Source of the DNA: Arthrobacter sp. SLBN-122
GTDB lineage: Bacteria > Actinomycetota > Actinomycetes > Actinomycetales > Micrococcaceae
Length of the DNA stretch: 64,000 nucleotides
NCBI RefSeq assembly: GCF_006715165.1
Contig: NZ_VFMS01000001.1
Coordinates: 1,302,001-1,366,000 of the forward strand
Direction: 5' to 3'
The notes beneath the pieces are model-generated. The model was not told the DNA's origin, ran no database searches, and saw only the letters and a list, made by a program, of their open reading frames with translations. Numbering within the stretch: the stretch's first letter is position 1; every line of letters begins with the position of its first letter. A program made the position numbers and the translations under genes. Shown piece by piece: positions 1-11,646 of the stretch.

Positions 1-1821
1 TGAGCGGCGCAGGTCTGCGCGCGGAACGGTGGCGATGGCCTGGACGCGGAAGGTGACGGCCTCGACCACTTCGTTCCGGGCGCTGTAGCCGTACATCCGG
101 TCGTGGGCCCGCTGGAAGGCTTCGATCAGTGAGCTGATCGATTCCTCGTCCAGGGCACCGTCAGGGACATCGACGGGAAGTTCATAGTTCTGCCCGGCGT
201 AGCGCATCTCGACACGGCGCAGGAGGCTTCGACGGTCCTCTCCAATGTTTTCCTCGGCGAACCAGGCGGAAGCCTGGTCCGTGAGTTCGGCGAAGACCTG
301 ACTGAAGCCGCTGGAGGATTCGGGAGTGACCTGCAGGATCTTGGTCCGCATGAAGTCGCTGCGGATGTCGGTCATCAACAGCCCCAGGGCGGATTGGGCA
401 CCGGGGGTCTCCGGAACGATGATCCTGTTGATTCCAAGTTCGGTGGCCAGCCGGGACGCGTGCAGCGGACCGGCTCCTCCGAATGGCACGAGGACGTAAT
501 CACGGGGATCGTATCCGCGCTGCACAGAGATAACCCGGATGGCGCGGGCCATGTTGGCCGTGACCACGCGGATGATGCCTTGTGCAGCTTCCGGCACTGA
601 CAGGCCGAGCGGGTCTGCGATGGCCTTTATCGCCCGGTGTGAAGCCTGCGCATCGATTTTGAGCTGGCCGTTAAGCAGGTATTCAGGATTCAGGACCTGC
701 AGAACCACATTGGCATCGGTCACAGTCGCTTCCTGGCCGTTGCCGTAGCAGGCTGGTCCGGGGAAGGCTCCGGCACTGGCGGGGCCGACACGCAGGTGGT
801 TTCCACTGTCGATCCAGGCGATTGAACCGCCCCCGGCACCGACGGTGTGGATGTCGAGCATGGGAGAGCGGATGGGCCGGCCGTCGAGCTCCATGCTGGA
901 GGTGACTTTGGGGGTGCCGTTCTGGACGAGCGAAACGTCCGAAGATGTTCCGCCCATATCGAAGGTGATGATGTCCGGGCTGCCTGCGGCCGCGGTGATG
1001 GCTGCAGCTCCCACCACGCCTGTACTTGGGCCTGACAGGACAAGGCGGACCGGAAGTTCTTCCGCCGTCGGGAAGGGGATGATGCCGCCGTTTGACTGTG
1101 TGACGTGCGGAAGGCACTTAAGCCCGGCGTCCGCAAGGTTACTCCGAAGCCGTGCCAGGTACTTGGCAACGACCGGTCCGACATAAGCGTTCGTCACTAC
1201 CGTTGAGAGCCGCTCGAATTCACGGAATTCGGGCAGCACCTCACTGGACAGGGAGACATAGGCTTCCGGAAATTCCTCGGCGATGATACGGCCGATTTCA
1301 CGCTCGTGTTCCGGGCGGACGTAGCTGTACAGAAGGCACACCGCAATTGATTCAACGCCCTTGGCCTTCAGGTCGCGGACCACTGCCCGGACTTCATTGG
1401 GGTCCAGGCCGGTTTCCACCCGGCCATCGTGACGCACGCGTTCGGTGACTTCCACGCGCAAGTCCCGGGGAACGAACGGCTCCGGCTTATCCGCCTGGAG
1501 GTCGTACATGTGCGGCCTGCGTCCCCGGCCCAGCTCCAGCAAGTCCCGGAAGCCCTTGGTGGTGATCAGTCCTGTGCGCACGCCGCGTCCAGTCAGGAGG
1601 GCGTTTGTACCTACGGTGGTCCCATGGGCAAAGTAACTGATCTCCCCGATATTCCGCCCGCCGATCTGGTCAAGCAGTTCTTGGACTCCCTGGATGATGG
1701 CCCGGCCTGGGTCATCCGGAGTAGAGGAGACCTTGCGGACATGGACCTGTCCGGTCAATTCGTCGAACGCGCAGAGATCCGTAAATGTACCTCCGGTGTC
1801 GACACCGATTCTTAGACTCAT
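1..1821 (-). CDS. Hydantoinase/oxoprolinase family protein, HyuA-like subunit (3' end outside window)
   Basis: This is the N-terminal 607 residues of an ATP-dependent hydantoinase/5-oxoprolinase-type subunit; the stop lies before base 1. It opens with MSLRIGVDTGGTFTD, the actin-fold phosphate loop typical of the Hydant_A_N domain, followed by an FAHGTTVGTNALL segment. Residues of about 260-310 contain TFDMGGTSSDVSL, the second nucleotide-binding motif of the family. The ATG at 1821 starts immediately before this motif-bearing N terminus. Family members hydrolyse N-methylhydantoin, hydantoin or 5-oxoproline with ATP, usually together with a HyuB subunit that would lie beyond the left edge. The gene diverges from an FAD amine oxidase, and three palindromes lie in the shared promoter region, so a catabolic locus for a cyclic amide or N-methyl amino acid is likely. 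The exact substrate cannot be read from the sequence. Confidence 0.9.
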   Translation of the reverse strand, partial: MSLRIGVDTGGTFTDLCAFDELTGQVHVRKVSSTPDDPGRAIIQGVQELLDQIGGRNIGEISYFAHGTTVGTNALLTGRGVRTGLITTKGFRDLLELGRGRRPHMYDLQADKPEPFVPRDLRVEVTERVRHDGRVETGLDPNEVRAVVRDLKAKGVESIAVCLLYSYVRPEHEREIGRIIAEEFPEAYVSLSSEVLPEFREFERLSTVVTNAYVGPVVAKYLARLRSNLADAGLKCLPHVTQSNGGIIPFPTAEELPVRLVLSGPSTGVVGAAAITAAAGSPDIITFDMGGTSSDVSLVQNGTPKVTSSMELDGRPIRSPMLDIHTVGAGGGSIAWIDSGNHLRVGPASAGAFPGPACYGNGQEATVTDANVVLQVLNPEYLLNGQLKIDAQASHRAIKAIADPLGLSVPEAAQGIIRVVTANMARAIRVISVQRGYDPRDYVLVPFGGAGPLHASRLATELGINRIIVPETPGAQSALGLLMTDIRSDFMRTKILQVTPESSSGFSQVFAELTDQASAWFAEENIGEDRRSLLRRVEMRYAGQNYELPVDVPDGALDEESISSLIEAFQRAHDRMYGYSARNEVVEAVTFRVQAIATVPRADLRRS

Positions 1822-1884
1822 GATTTTCTGCCTGCCTGTCGTGCGGCTGCTGTTAGGGGTCTTTGGTCCCGCAGTGAGAAATTT

Positions 1885-2087
1885 TGGGAAGGTTCCCATC
1901 GGGATCTGATATCGAGTGTGACATGAGCTGGATCACACGTCAACGCTTTTTGGGATCGTTCTCAATCGAACCGGGAAGTCGCTGATTCGGGCAGCGTCGG
2001 AAACGCCCCGCGGCACCACAGCGACCTATTGACGAGCTGCACGGGTCAGCTGTAGCGTCATCACAACATCTTTTGGGAACGTTCCCC
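1885..2087. promoter_or_regulatory. Three LacI-type operator-like palindromes in a divergent promoter region
   Basis: Three related palindromes occur at 1885-1898 (TGGGAAGGTTCCCA), 1951-1964 (TGGGATCGTTCTCA) and 2074-2087 (TGGGAACGTTCCCC). The last has a perfect 12-base core, GGGAACGTTCCC. A central CG flanked by symmetric arms is usual for LacI-family operators. Site 1 lies 64 bases upstream of the hydantoinase ATG, and site 3 about 30 bases upstream of the likely TTG start of the FAD oxidase, so one regulator could repress both divergent genes. No regulator gene is adjacent in the window. The rest of the 1822-2117 gap shows nothing else clear. Confidence 0.6.
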
Positions 2088-2117
2088 ACTAGTTGTGATA
2101 TTCGAAAGGATGAGCCC

Positions 2118-3611
2118 TTGAAAAGGCGCACACCCGTACCGGCAGCCCTTCCGGGACCGCACGCGCCACCAGCCCCTGAAGACCTGCCGGCATGGGATGG
2201 GGTGCAAAATGTCCTCCTGCGCGTGAGGCCCGCAAACTTCGAAGCTGGCGCTGATCGCGAAACGAAGACCGGAAGCCACTGTCCGTTATCCGGAATGTGG
2301 ACCACCGAGGCTGAAGACCAAACCGTCGAAGCCTGGATCAATGAAGGCGAACTTATGCCTCCCAGTGCGGGCGCCGCGGCCACATGGACTTACCGGGCGG
2401 ACGGGCTGGGACTCCCGGTCGAAACGGAGTCAGCCGCACCGCGAACAAAAGCAACCATTCAAATTGAAGAAAGTGAGTCCCAAGAAATGACTTCCACCAG
2501 AAGTGAAATCGACGTCGCCGTCCTGGGAGGCGGCATCCTGGGCGTTTCGACGGCCGTCCATCTCCTGCGTAGCGGGGCTTCCGTGGTCCTCATTACGGAA
2601 GGTGAACTTTCCAGCGGTGCAACCGGACGTTCCCTGTCGTGGCTGAACTCTGCAGGACATCGATCCCACGCTTATCACCACCTGCGCATGGCTGGCATTG
2701 ACCGCTACCGGACGCTCTTCGCAGAGGACCCCACACGGGAATGGCTGCAGTTCCAGGGTGGCCTCTTCTGGGCACCGGCCGGGGACGCGCCGAAGGCGGA
2801 AGCCCGGCATGAGTACGAGCAATCCCATGGGTACGATTCCATCCTGATCAAACCCGAGCAAATTTCGGCACTCACCCCCGGAATCGATGACACAGCGGTC
2901 ACAGACGCTGCAGTCTTCAACCCCGGAGAAGGATGGGTCAGCCTCCCGCACCTGGTGGCCTATCTTATGGAAGAGTTCCGGGCCCGCGGGGGCGAGCTGG
3001 TTACGAACTCAGGCAAATCACGGGTCCTCGCCACAGACGGAATGGCAGCAGGCGTCATAACAGAAGACGGCACCAGGTACACCGCCGACAAAGTGGTCGT
3101 CGCCTGTGGAGCCGCTACACCCAGTGTTGTTAAAGAGCATGGCGTCTATATCGCAGACGCATCACCTCTCTCCGCGCTCGTCATTACCGAGCCCGCGAAC
3201 ACTGACCTTGAAGCCGTCCTGAACACACCCCGGGCAGCAGTTCGACCCAACCCCGGAGGCAGCCTCGCACTCGATCATTCGTGGTACGAGGAGCAGATAG
3301 TGGAAGCAGCAGACGGTACCTTTTCCATGCCGGATGAGGTGGTGAAGGAGCTGACTGAAGAAGCCTCCCGGCTCCTGCAAGGCAATCCCCAGCTCACAGC
3401 TGCCAGCTGCAGGGTCGGTCGGAAGCCGGTACCGGGAGATGGCCAGCCGGTGTTCGGAGAATTGGAAAAACTCCCGGGTTGCTTTGTGGCTTTCTCCCAC
3501 TCTGGAGCGACCGTGGGACTCATCGCCGGAGAACTGCTCTCCTTCGAAATCATCACCGGACAAAAGCACCCAATGCTGGAGACTTTCCGACCTGAACGAT
3601 TCAGCCGCTGA
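2118..3611 (+). CDS. FAD-dependent oxidoreductase, DAO (D-amino acid/sarcosine/glycine oxidase) family with N-terminal extension
   Basis: The core (from M124, ATG at 2487) begins with a Rossmann dinucleotide fold, DVAVLGGGILGVSTAVHLL, followed by the SSGATGRSLSW segment typical of the DAO family. It ends with GATVGLIAGELLS, the C-terminal FAD-contacting glycine motif. Such enzymes oxidise the C-N bond of amino acids or N-methyl amines to imines with reduction of FAD. The frame is open far upstream: a TTG at 2118 has a good ribosome site (GAAAGGA, seven bases away), giving a 497-residue protein with 123 extra residues. The extension contains CPLSGMW, then EGELMPP, then ATWTYR, and its codon use resembles that of the core. 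An alternative is initiation at ATG 2487, giving a standard 374-residue oxidase. The divergent hydantoinase suggests a shared catabolic pathway. The oxidase call is firm; the start is not. Confidence 0.75.
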   Translation: MKRRTPVPAALPGPHAPPAPEDLPAWDGVQNVLLRVRPANFEAGADRETKTGSHCPLSGMWTTEAEDQTVEAWINEGELMPPSAGAAATWTYRADGLGLPVETESAAPRTKATIQIEESESQEMTSTRSEIDVAVLGGGILGVSTAVHLLRSGASVVLITEGELSSGATGRSLSWLNSAGHRSHAYHHLRMAGIDRYRTLFAEDPTREWLQFQGGLFWAPAGDAPKAEARHEYEQSHGYDSILIKPEQISALTPGIDDTAVTDAAVFNPGEGWVSLPHLVAYLMEEFRARGGELVTNSGKSRVLATDGMAAGVITEDGTRYTADKVVVACGAATPSVVKEHGVYIADASPLSALVITEPANTDLEAVLNTPRAAVRPNPGGSLALDHSWYEEQIVEAADGTFSMPDEVVKELTEEASRLLQGNPQLTAASCRVGRKPVPGDGQPVFGELEKLPGCFVAFSHSGATVGLIAGELLSFEIITGQKHPMLETFRPERFSR

Positions 3612-3669
3612 GGCGGGTTTCCGCACGGCGTACGGCTGGCCCTACTGACAGATATATGGGCCTCCACCA

Positions 3670-4761
3670 TCAGGGAATCAGGTTTTCCGCCCGGTAGCGG
3701 TCAAAGAGTGCGGTGAACGAGTCCAGCGTCCGCCGGTACCCCGTGAACCCCGCGTCACGGCTCTTGCCCATGTCCGTCACCACCTCGATATTGCGCCCCA
3801 GGTCACCATCCGTGTGCCACCAGGACGCCACCCGGTCCAGCTCCGGTTCGCTCAGGTTGTGCTTAGCGGCAAGCTGCCGCCACTGGTCTTCGCGGCCCGC
3901 CATGGACTGCTCCAGGTGACGTGGCTCACCTTGGTATCCCTCCCACTCCACGCCGAAGTAGGCTGCGAGTTTCGGCCACATCCAGCGCCAGCGGAACACA
4001 TCACCGTTGACGATGTTGAAAGCCTCGTTCGCGGCTGCGGGAGCGGTGGAGGCCCAGAGCATATGCTCGGCCAGCAGACCGGCATCCGTCATGTCGGTCA
4101 GCCCGTTCCATTGTGTCTCGGATCCCGGGAAGACGAACGGCTCGCCGCTTTCCCGGCACAGGGTGGCCTGTGCGGCGAGCGTGAGGCCCATGTTCATGGC
4201 ATTGCCCACCGCGTGCCCGATCACGGTGTGTGCACGGTGCACGGACCAGGTGAAGCCCTGCTGAGCCGCCGCCGCCCAAAGTTCGTCCTCCTGGGCGTAG
4301 TAGAAGTTGGGCACCTGAAGGCGCGGTTCCTCCTCGTGGAAGGGCGTGTCCGGCATTTCCCCGGCGGCGTACGCCTCAAACGGTCCGAGATAGTGCTTGA
4401 GGCCGGTCATCAGGGCAACGTGGGCCACTTCCTTTCCCCGGAGGGCTGCGAGGAGGTCACGGACCATGCCGGCATTGGCGGCGATGTTCTCTTCCTCCGT
4501 GGCACGCCGGGACCACGCGGTGAAGTAGACATGTGAGGGGTTCTCCGGACCAAGTACGGCGGCCAGGGAGGCAGCCGAGGTCAGGTCTGCGGCGAGCCAC
4601 CTGACGCCGGCGCGCTCGGCTCCGGGCCTGCGGGACAAGGCAAGGACCGCCCAGCCTTGTCCAACCAAGGTATCCACCAGGGCAGACCCCGCGATTCCGG
4701 TGGCTCCGACGACGAGGGCCGTCCGTCCGTTGCCCGCTGCTATTCCTGCGCCGATGGTCAT
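3670..4761 (-). CDS. SDR family NAD-dependent reductase, PRISE-like
   Basis: This 363-residue protein starts at the ATG at 4761, nine bases after an AGGAGC ribosome site; an upstream in-frame extension lacks such a site. The N terminus carries the nucleotide-binding motif VVGATGIAGSALVDTL. Segments HVYFTAWSRR, NFYYAQEDELW and NGLTDMTDAGLLAEHMLWA match the pattern of progesterone 5-beta-reductase/iridoid synthase-like (PRISE) extended SDRs, in which a conserved Tyr stands in the NFYY region. These proteins reduce activated C=C bonds of enones with NADPH; bacterial members are mostly uncharacterised. It stands alone, convergent with the FAD oxidase and upstream of a degenerate LysR fragment that may once have been its regulator. 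The family call is good and the substrate unknown. Confidence 0.85.
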   Translation of the reverse strand: MTIGAGIAAGNGRTALVVGATGIAGSALVDTLVGQGWAVLALSRRPGAERAGVRWLAADLTSAASLAAVLGPENPSHVYFTAWSRRATEEENIAANAGMVRDLLAALRGKEVAHVALMTGLKHYLGPFEAYAAGEMPDTPFHEEEPRLQVPNFYYAQEDELWAAAAQQGFTWSVHRAHTVIGHAVGNAMNMGLTLAAQATLCRESGEPFVFPGSETQWNGLTDMTDAGLLAEHMLWASTAPAAANEAFNIVNGDVFRWRWMWPKLAAYFGVEWEGYQGEPRHLEQSMAGREDQWRQLAAKHNLSEPELDRVASWWHTDGDLGRNIEVVTDMGKSRDAGFTGYRRTLDSFTALFDRYRAENLIP

Positions 4762-4842
4762 AGTGCTCCTTCTGGTGGGTGCTTGGTCGGGCCGGGATGT
4801 TAATTCCGACGACGGCCTCCTAGCGACAAGCTGCAGCCTTAG

Positions 4843-7446
<2,604 letters not shown>

Positions 7447-7470
7447 TCAGGGTGAACTGAACCGCTGTGT

Positions 7471-7500
7471 CAGGGCCGGCTGCAACTGCAGCCGGCCCTG
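7471..7500 (+). terminator. Hairpin after katG
   Basis: A perfect 14-bp inverted repeat (7471-7484 with 7487-7500, CAGGGCCGGCTGCA and complement) begins 24 bases after the katG stop. No T-run follows, so it may act as a weak terminator or as an mRNA 3' stabiliser. Confidence 0.65.
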
Positions 7501-7530
7501 ACTGCTCATCATGCCGTTTCAAATAGGGTA

Positions 7531-7766
7531 ATCACCCGCATGGGGGGGTTATTGCCCGATATTGCCGGTATTGCCCAGGGGTTATTGCCCCCATTGCGGG
7601 GGAGGTTTATCACCCGCATTGGGGGATTATTGCCCGATATTGCCGGTATTGCCCAGGGGTTATTGCCCCCATTGCGGGGGAGGTTTATCACCCGCATTGG
7701 GGGATTATTGCCCGTAAAAAGGGGAAGTATCGCCCAATAAAGGGGGTGATTGCCCGATGAGGACAA
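7531..7766. repeat. 78-bp tandem repeat array rich in ATTGCCC words
   Basis: Near-identical 78-bp units start at 7531, 7609 and 7687 (ATCACCCGCAT...). The third breaks off after about 28 bases into a degenerate stretch to about 7766. Within each unit shorter ATTGCCC, ATTGCCGG and ATTGCGGGGG words recur, so the array is a repeat of repeats. Because 78 is divisible by three, open frames appear on both strands, but their products are pure repeats and no ribosome site is seen; I do not call a gene. The wider gap 7447-8115 also holds the katG hairpin and a second hairpin at 7840, and otherwise nothing recognisable. Confidence 0.85.
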
Positions 7767-7839
7767 ACAGTTCGCTATGTCAGAATGGGCATGGTTTCGC
7801 TTGTCCGCGATGGGAAATTCGTAGAAAGCAAAGTCTTGT

Positions 7840-7871
7840 CTGGCCGCGTGACTCAGTTCTTACGCGGCCAG
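7840..7871. other. Inverted repeat (10-bp stem) in the gap before the GT5-GH57 operon
   Basis: CTGGCCGCGT at 7840-7849 pairs perfectly with ACGCGGCCAG at 7862-7871 across a 12-base loop. It sits 245 bases upstream of the next gene, with no T-run after it, and could be an operator, a leader hairpin or a weak terminator. Confidence 0.5.
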
Positions 7872-8115
7872 TTCCGTCCCCGCGATGCCGGGGGCGTGCC
7901 GGGTTGCGGGTGGCAATTCAGCATTCTCCTACAGCCATGGCACCCCATGAGCCTGAATAAGGCGTCCCAGTAATCGGAACTGGCGGTGGAGCCGTTCCGA
8001 TCGATGATGGGAACGGAAATCATGGCACTGCTCCTCCGCCTAAGCCTTGACGTTGGCCCTAAGACGAACCGCACCGGAATATCCGGATTGATTCTGCACC
8101 CACGATGCCAACGCC

Positions 8116-11100
8116 ATGCGCACTGAACTGTCTCTCCCCACCAACGGTGAAAAGGACGGCGCCCTCCGCAAGATGGGACCGCCGGAGGGCACTTTTACTG
8201 TCGCGGCCGTTCCGCTGCAACGGGTGCTGTTCGCCAGCGCCGAGGCGTACCCCTTCATGAAGGTGGGCGGACTGGCTGATGTCAGCAGTGCTCTGCCGAA
8301 GAGATTATCCGAGCTGGGCCTTGACGTCCGTCTCGTCATCCCTGCCTACAGGGGCCTCGGAGGCAGCCCGGTGCTGACGATCGATGTGCCGTTCGGTCCG
8401 ATAACCGAGCGAGTCATTGTTCGCCGGCTCCCGTCCCTGGGCGCCGTGGACGTCCTCGCACTTGATGCTCAGGGGTGGTTCGACCGGGAGTTGCCGTACA
8501 GCTACCAGGACAACGATGTCATGCCGTTTGTGCTGTTCTCCAAAGCAGTCACAGCGCTGGCTGCCCGGGAAGAGTGGCGTCCGAACATCATCCACTGCAA
8601 CGACTGGCATTGCGGGCTCGTGGCGCAGGAAGCCCGGCAGGGACTGCACAGGCAGGCGTTAGCGAGTACTGGGATCGTCTTCACCATCCACAACATCACC
8701 TATCAGGGGCCTGTAGGTGCGGCGACCAACCAGCTGATAGGACTGCCACAGGGCGGAAGTTTGCTCCAACGGGGTATCGCGTTCGCAGACCGGATTAACA
8801 CCGTAAGTCCCCGCTACATGGAGGAGATCCTCACCCCGGCCCAGGGAGCGGGTTTGGACGGGCTGCTGCGCGACCGCAGGGACGTCTCGCGGGGCATCCT
8901 TAATGGCGTCGACTACGCCGAGTTCAGCCCCGGGCAGGACCCGTGGATTGACACCCGCTACAACGGTGACTTTATCGCAGGCAAGGGCGCGAACAAGAAA
9001 GTCTTGCAGAAGCTGAGCAACCTTGAGTCCTCTCCAGACCAACCGGTCTTCGGCATGGTCGCCCGGCTGGTATCCCAGAAAGGGATCAGCCTGCTGACTT
9101 CCGCTTTGGCGCAGTTTGTCGCCCGGGGAGCCCAGGTGGTGGTGCTGGGTGAAGGTGCGCCTCGGTACCGGCGCCAACTGCAGTCGGCCACCCGGCGTTA
9201 CCCCGGAAGCGTAAGCTACCTTCCCACTTCCAGTGAGTCCCTGGCACGGCAGGTCTACGCAGGCAGTGACTTCTTCCTTGCGCCGTCCGTTTTCGAGCCC
9301 TGCGGGTTGACGCCGCTGATCGCCTTGAAATACGGGACCATCCCCGTCGTGCGCCGCACCGGTGGCCTCGCCGACACCGTGACGGATTACGCCGAGGACC
9401 CGGCCGAAGGTCTGGGGTTCGTCTTCGTGCAACGGCGCGTCGCGTCCATGCTGTCGGCTGTGGATAACGCACTGGCAGTCTACTCACGGATGCCTGAAAT
9501 GAACCATCTCCAGCGGCGGGCAATGAAGGCGGACTTCTCCTGGCGGGTGCCTGGGCGTGAGTACGTGGCCGTGTACGAGGAGGCCCTGCACTCACGCAGT
9601 CACGTGGAGGTCAGCCGGAGCACCGAACAGACCGCCCAACCACGACGCCCCTCGAGGCCGTGTCCCGCTCCGCTTCCCTTGGCGCTCGTCCATCATGCCA
9701 ATCAGTTCCTGATTACCGACGGCTATGAGGACCGGGAGGGTCTGACCTCGCTCGTTAGGGGGTACAGTGCGCTGCTGCAGATGCACGAGAAGTACCGCAT
9801 CCCGCTGAACCTCCACTTCTCCGGGACACTGATTGAAGCCGCGGCCTGGCAGCACCCCTGGTTCCTGGCGGAGGTCCGCCGGCTTCGCGACGTCGGCCTG
9901 GTCTCACTCACGGGCGGGACATACTCCGAAAACATCCTGACCGCCTTCGATAGGGAATACAACCGGCGGCAACTGCGGGAGTTGTTTTGGCTCTACCGGC
10001 ACCACCTCGGGTGCGCCCCGAGCGATCTGCAGATCTGCTGGGTCCCTGAGCGGGTGTGGGATACGGACCGCCTTGCGAAGGTCCTGACCGACCCTCGGCT
10101 GCCAAATGGCGGATACCGTTACGTCCTGCTTGATGACCGGCTGCTGTATCCCTCCGACGGTGCCCACGGAGTCAGCGACAGGGTTGAATTTGACGGGGCT
10201 GACCCTGCCAGCCCTCCGCCTTCGGATGCCCTCCGCCCATACCGGATCAAGGGCGGGAAGGGCCTGCAGGTGGTGCCGATGTCGACCCGGCTGCGGTACT
10301 GGATACCTCCTGATGACAGGAGCCACTGGCGTAGCCTGTCCCGGGCCGCCGCGCTCCCAACGGCTCCCGGTGATGACAGCGTCCTGGTGTATGCGGACGA
10401 CATGGAAAGGAGCGCGGGAGTGGGGCCGTGGCATCCCAGTGCACTCGGCCGGTATGAGGAGTTCCTGCGTTGGCTTGCCACCGAGCCCAAGCTTTTACCT
10501 GTGGACCTCTCATCGTGGCTTCGCCAGCGCCGGAGGAGCCCCGGTGTTCGGGTTGTGGAACGCGGAACCTTCGTGGAGCTGGCGAAGGATTGGCACGCGG
10601 GAGAGGACTACAGCGGCTGGTCCAAGGACGAGGCGTGGGCCCCTTATCAAGAGCACCTCGCCCGGGCCCGCCGTGTGGTGGCCGACGCAGAGCAAGCGGG
10701 TGCAGAACGCCGGCTGACGGCGCTGGCCTGGAAGCATCTGCTTGCTTCTGGATTTGAGACGGCATGGCACGACACTGACCACCCCGACCGGATGCCGGCC
10801 GCCTGGGCCAAGGCTGTGGCAAGCCATGGGCGGGCCGCCTGCGTGTTGGCTGCTGCGGCGAGGTGGTTTGGCCGGCAGGCCCGCCCGCTGGAGGCCGAAA
10901 TGGTTGACATTGACGAGGACGGCGCCGAGGAGCTGGTGATGCGAAGCGACCACCTGTTCGCGGTGCTCGCGCCCGAGCATGGTGGTCGGCTGGTCTACCT
11001 GGCCTACCGCGGCGCGAAGGGAGGCGTTTTGGTGATCGGCAACCCCACCGACGACTGGAACCGCCAGGAGGAGCTGAACATCTACATGGACGTCCCAGCC

Positions 11101-11646
11101 AACCACCCCGGCGGCCTTGCCGATGGCGGAGGGGTCCACGACCGATACGAAGTCAGCATCCACTGGGGGGACGGCATGATCGTATCGGAGCTGAGGAATG
11201 TGCAGGAGGACAGCCCTCTGTTCGGGTTGTCCAAAAAGGTGGTCCTTGACGACGCTGTCCCATCTCTGCTGGTGGCCTACGACCTGCCTCCGGGCGCAGA
11301 CGGGGTCACCGTCCATACGTGCCTGTCGCCCGACTACTACCGGTTACTCCGCTACGGCGTGGCAGAGCTGCAGCGTACTGGAGGAACCAGCTGGCGGGGC
11401 GCCTCCAACCGGGCCATACAGGTATGGGTGGTGCTGGCCGACGACGAAGGCAGCGCATGGTGCGACCCGAAAGCACAGGAACCGGGACACGGCGTCCTCA
11501 TCAGCCTGCGCGCGCAAGCAAGACCCTTCCACCTGCTCATCGGCCTCGGCGAGATCAACGAGGAGGTCGCCCAAGAAAAGATGACGTCGGCCCGGGAAGG
11601 GCTCGCCGCCCTGGCTGCACGCGAGCTGACGGGAGACCCGGCGTGA
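8116..11646 (+). CDS. Glycogen/starch synthase (GT5) fused to a GH57-type glycoside hydrolase
   Basis: This 1176-residue fusion has two enzyme halves. Residues of about 33-495 are a GT5 glycogen synthase: RVLFASAEAYPFMKVGGLAD with the K49-V-G-G sugar-nucleotide motif, and EPCGLTPLIALKYGTIPVVR followed by TGGLADTV as the C-terminal donor motif. From about residue 517 (LPLALVHHANQFL) a GH57 domain follows: CWVPERVWD places the likely nucleophile at E645, and VYADDMER holds the likely acid at D761/D762. The last 250 residues resemble the all-beta C-terminal part of GH57 enzymes. One half would extend alpha-1,4-glucan, the other hydrolyse, transfer or branch it. The stop overlaps the next start (GTGA), so it leads a coupled operon with kinase-like proteins and an exporter. 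The start is uncertain, because neither ATG 8116 nor ATG 8173 has a strong ribosome site. Confidence 0.9.
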   Translation: MRTELSLPTNGEKDGALRKMGPPEGTFTVAAVPLQRVLFASAEAYPFMKVGGLADVSSALPKRLSELGLDVRLVIPAYRGLGGSPVLTIDVPFGPITERVIVRRLPSLGAVDVLALDAQGWFDRELPYSYQDNDVMPFVLFSKAVTALAAREEWRPNIIHCNDWHCGLVAQEARQGLHRQALASTGIVFTIHNITYQGPVGAATNQLIGLPQGGSLLQRGIAFADRINTVSPRYMEEILTPAQGAGLDGLLRDRRDVSRGILNGVDYAEFSPGQDPWIDTRYNGDFIAGKGANKKVLQKLSNLESSPDQPVFGMVARLVSQKGISLLTSALAQFVARGAQVVVLGEGAPRYRRQLQSATRRYPGSVSYLPTSSESLARQVYAGSDFFLAPSVFEPCGLTPLIALKYGTIPVVRRTGGLADTVTDYAEDPAEGLGFVFVQRRVASMLSAVDNALAVYSRMPEMNHLQRRAMKADFSWRVPGREYVAVYEEALHSRSHVEVSRSTEQTAQPRRPSRPCPAPLPLALVHHANQFLITDGYEDREGLTSLVRGYSALLQMHEKYRIPLNLHFSGTLIEAAAWQHPWFLAEVRRLRDVGLVSLTGGTYSENILTAFDREYNRRQLRELFWLYRHHLGCAPSDLQICWVPERVWDTDRLAKVLTDPRLPNGGYRYVLLDDRLLYPSDGAHGVSDRVEFDGADPASPPPSDALRPYRIKGGKGLQVVPMSTRLRYWIPPDDRSHWRSLSRAAALPTAPGDDSVLVYADDMERSAGVGPWHPSALGRYEEFLRWLATEPKLLPVDLSSWLRQRRRSPGVRVVERGTFVELAKDWHAGEDYSGWSKDEAWAPYQEHLARARRVVADAEQAGAERRLTALAWKHLLASGFETAWHDTDHPDRMPAAWAKAVASHGRAACVLAAAARWFGRQARPLEAEMVDIDEDGAEELVMRSDHLFAVLAPEHGGRLVYLAYRGAKGGVLVIGNPTDDWNRQEELNIYMDVPANHPGGLADGGGVHDRYEVSIHWGDGMIVSELRNVQEDSPLFGLSKKVVLDDAVPSLLVAYDLPPGADGVTVHTCLSPDYYRLLRYGVAELQRTGGTSWRGASNRAIQVWVVLADDEGSAWCDPKAQEPGHGVLISLRAQARPFHLLIGLGEINEEVAQEKMTSAREGLAALAARELTGDPA

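Noticed and set aside
7531..7766. CRISPR array
   Set aside because: Repeat units are 78 bp and contiguous, without variable spacers, and no cas gene is near.
7509..7766. Repeat-protein gene on either strand of the 78-bp array
   Set aside because: The frames exist only because 78 is a multiple of three; no ribosome site or conserved folding pattern is seen.
7757..8074. Short frames of 60-73 codons on both strands
   Set aside because: No ribosome site, no recognisable domain, and overlapping one another; not enough to call a gene.
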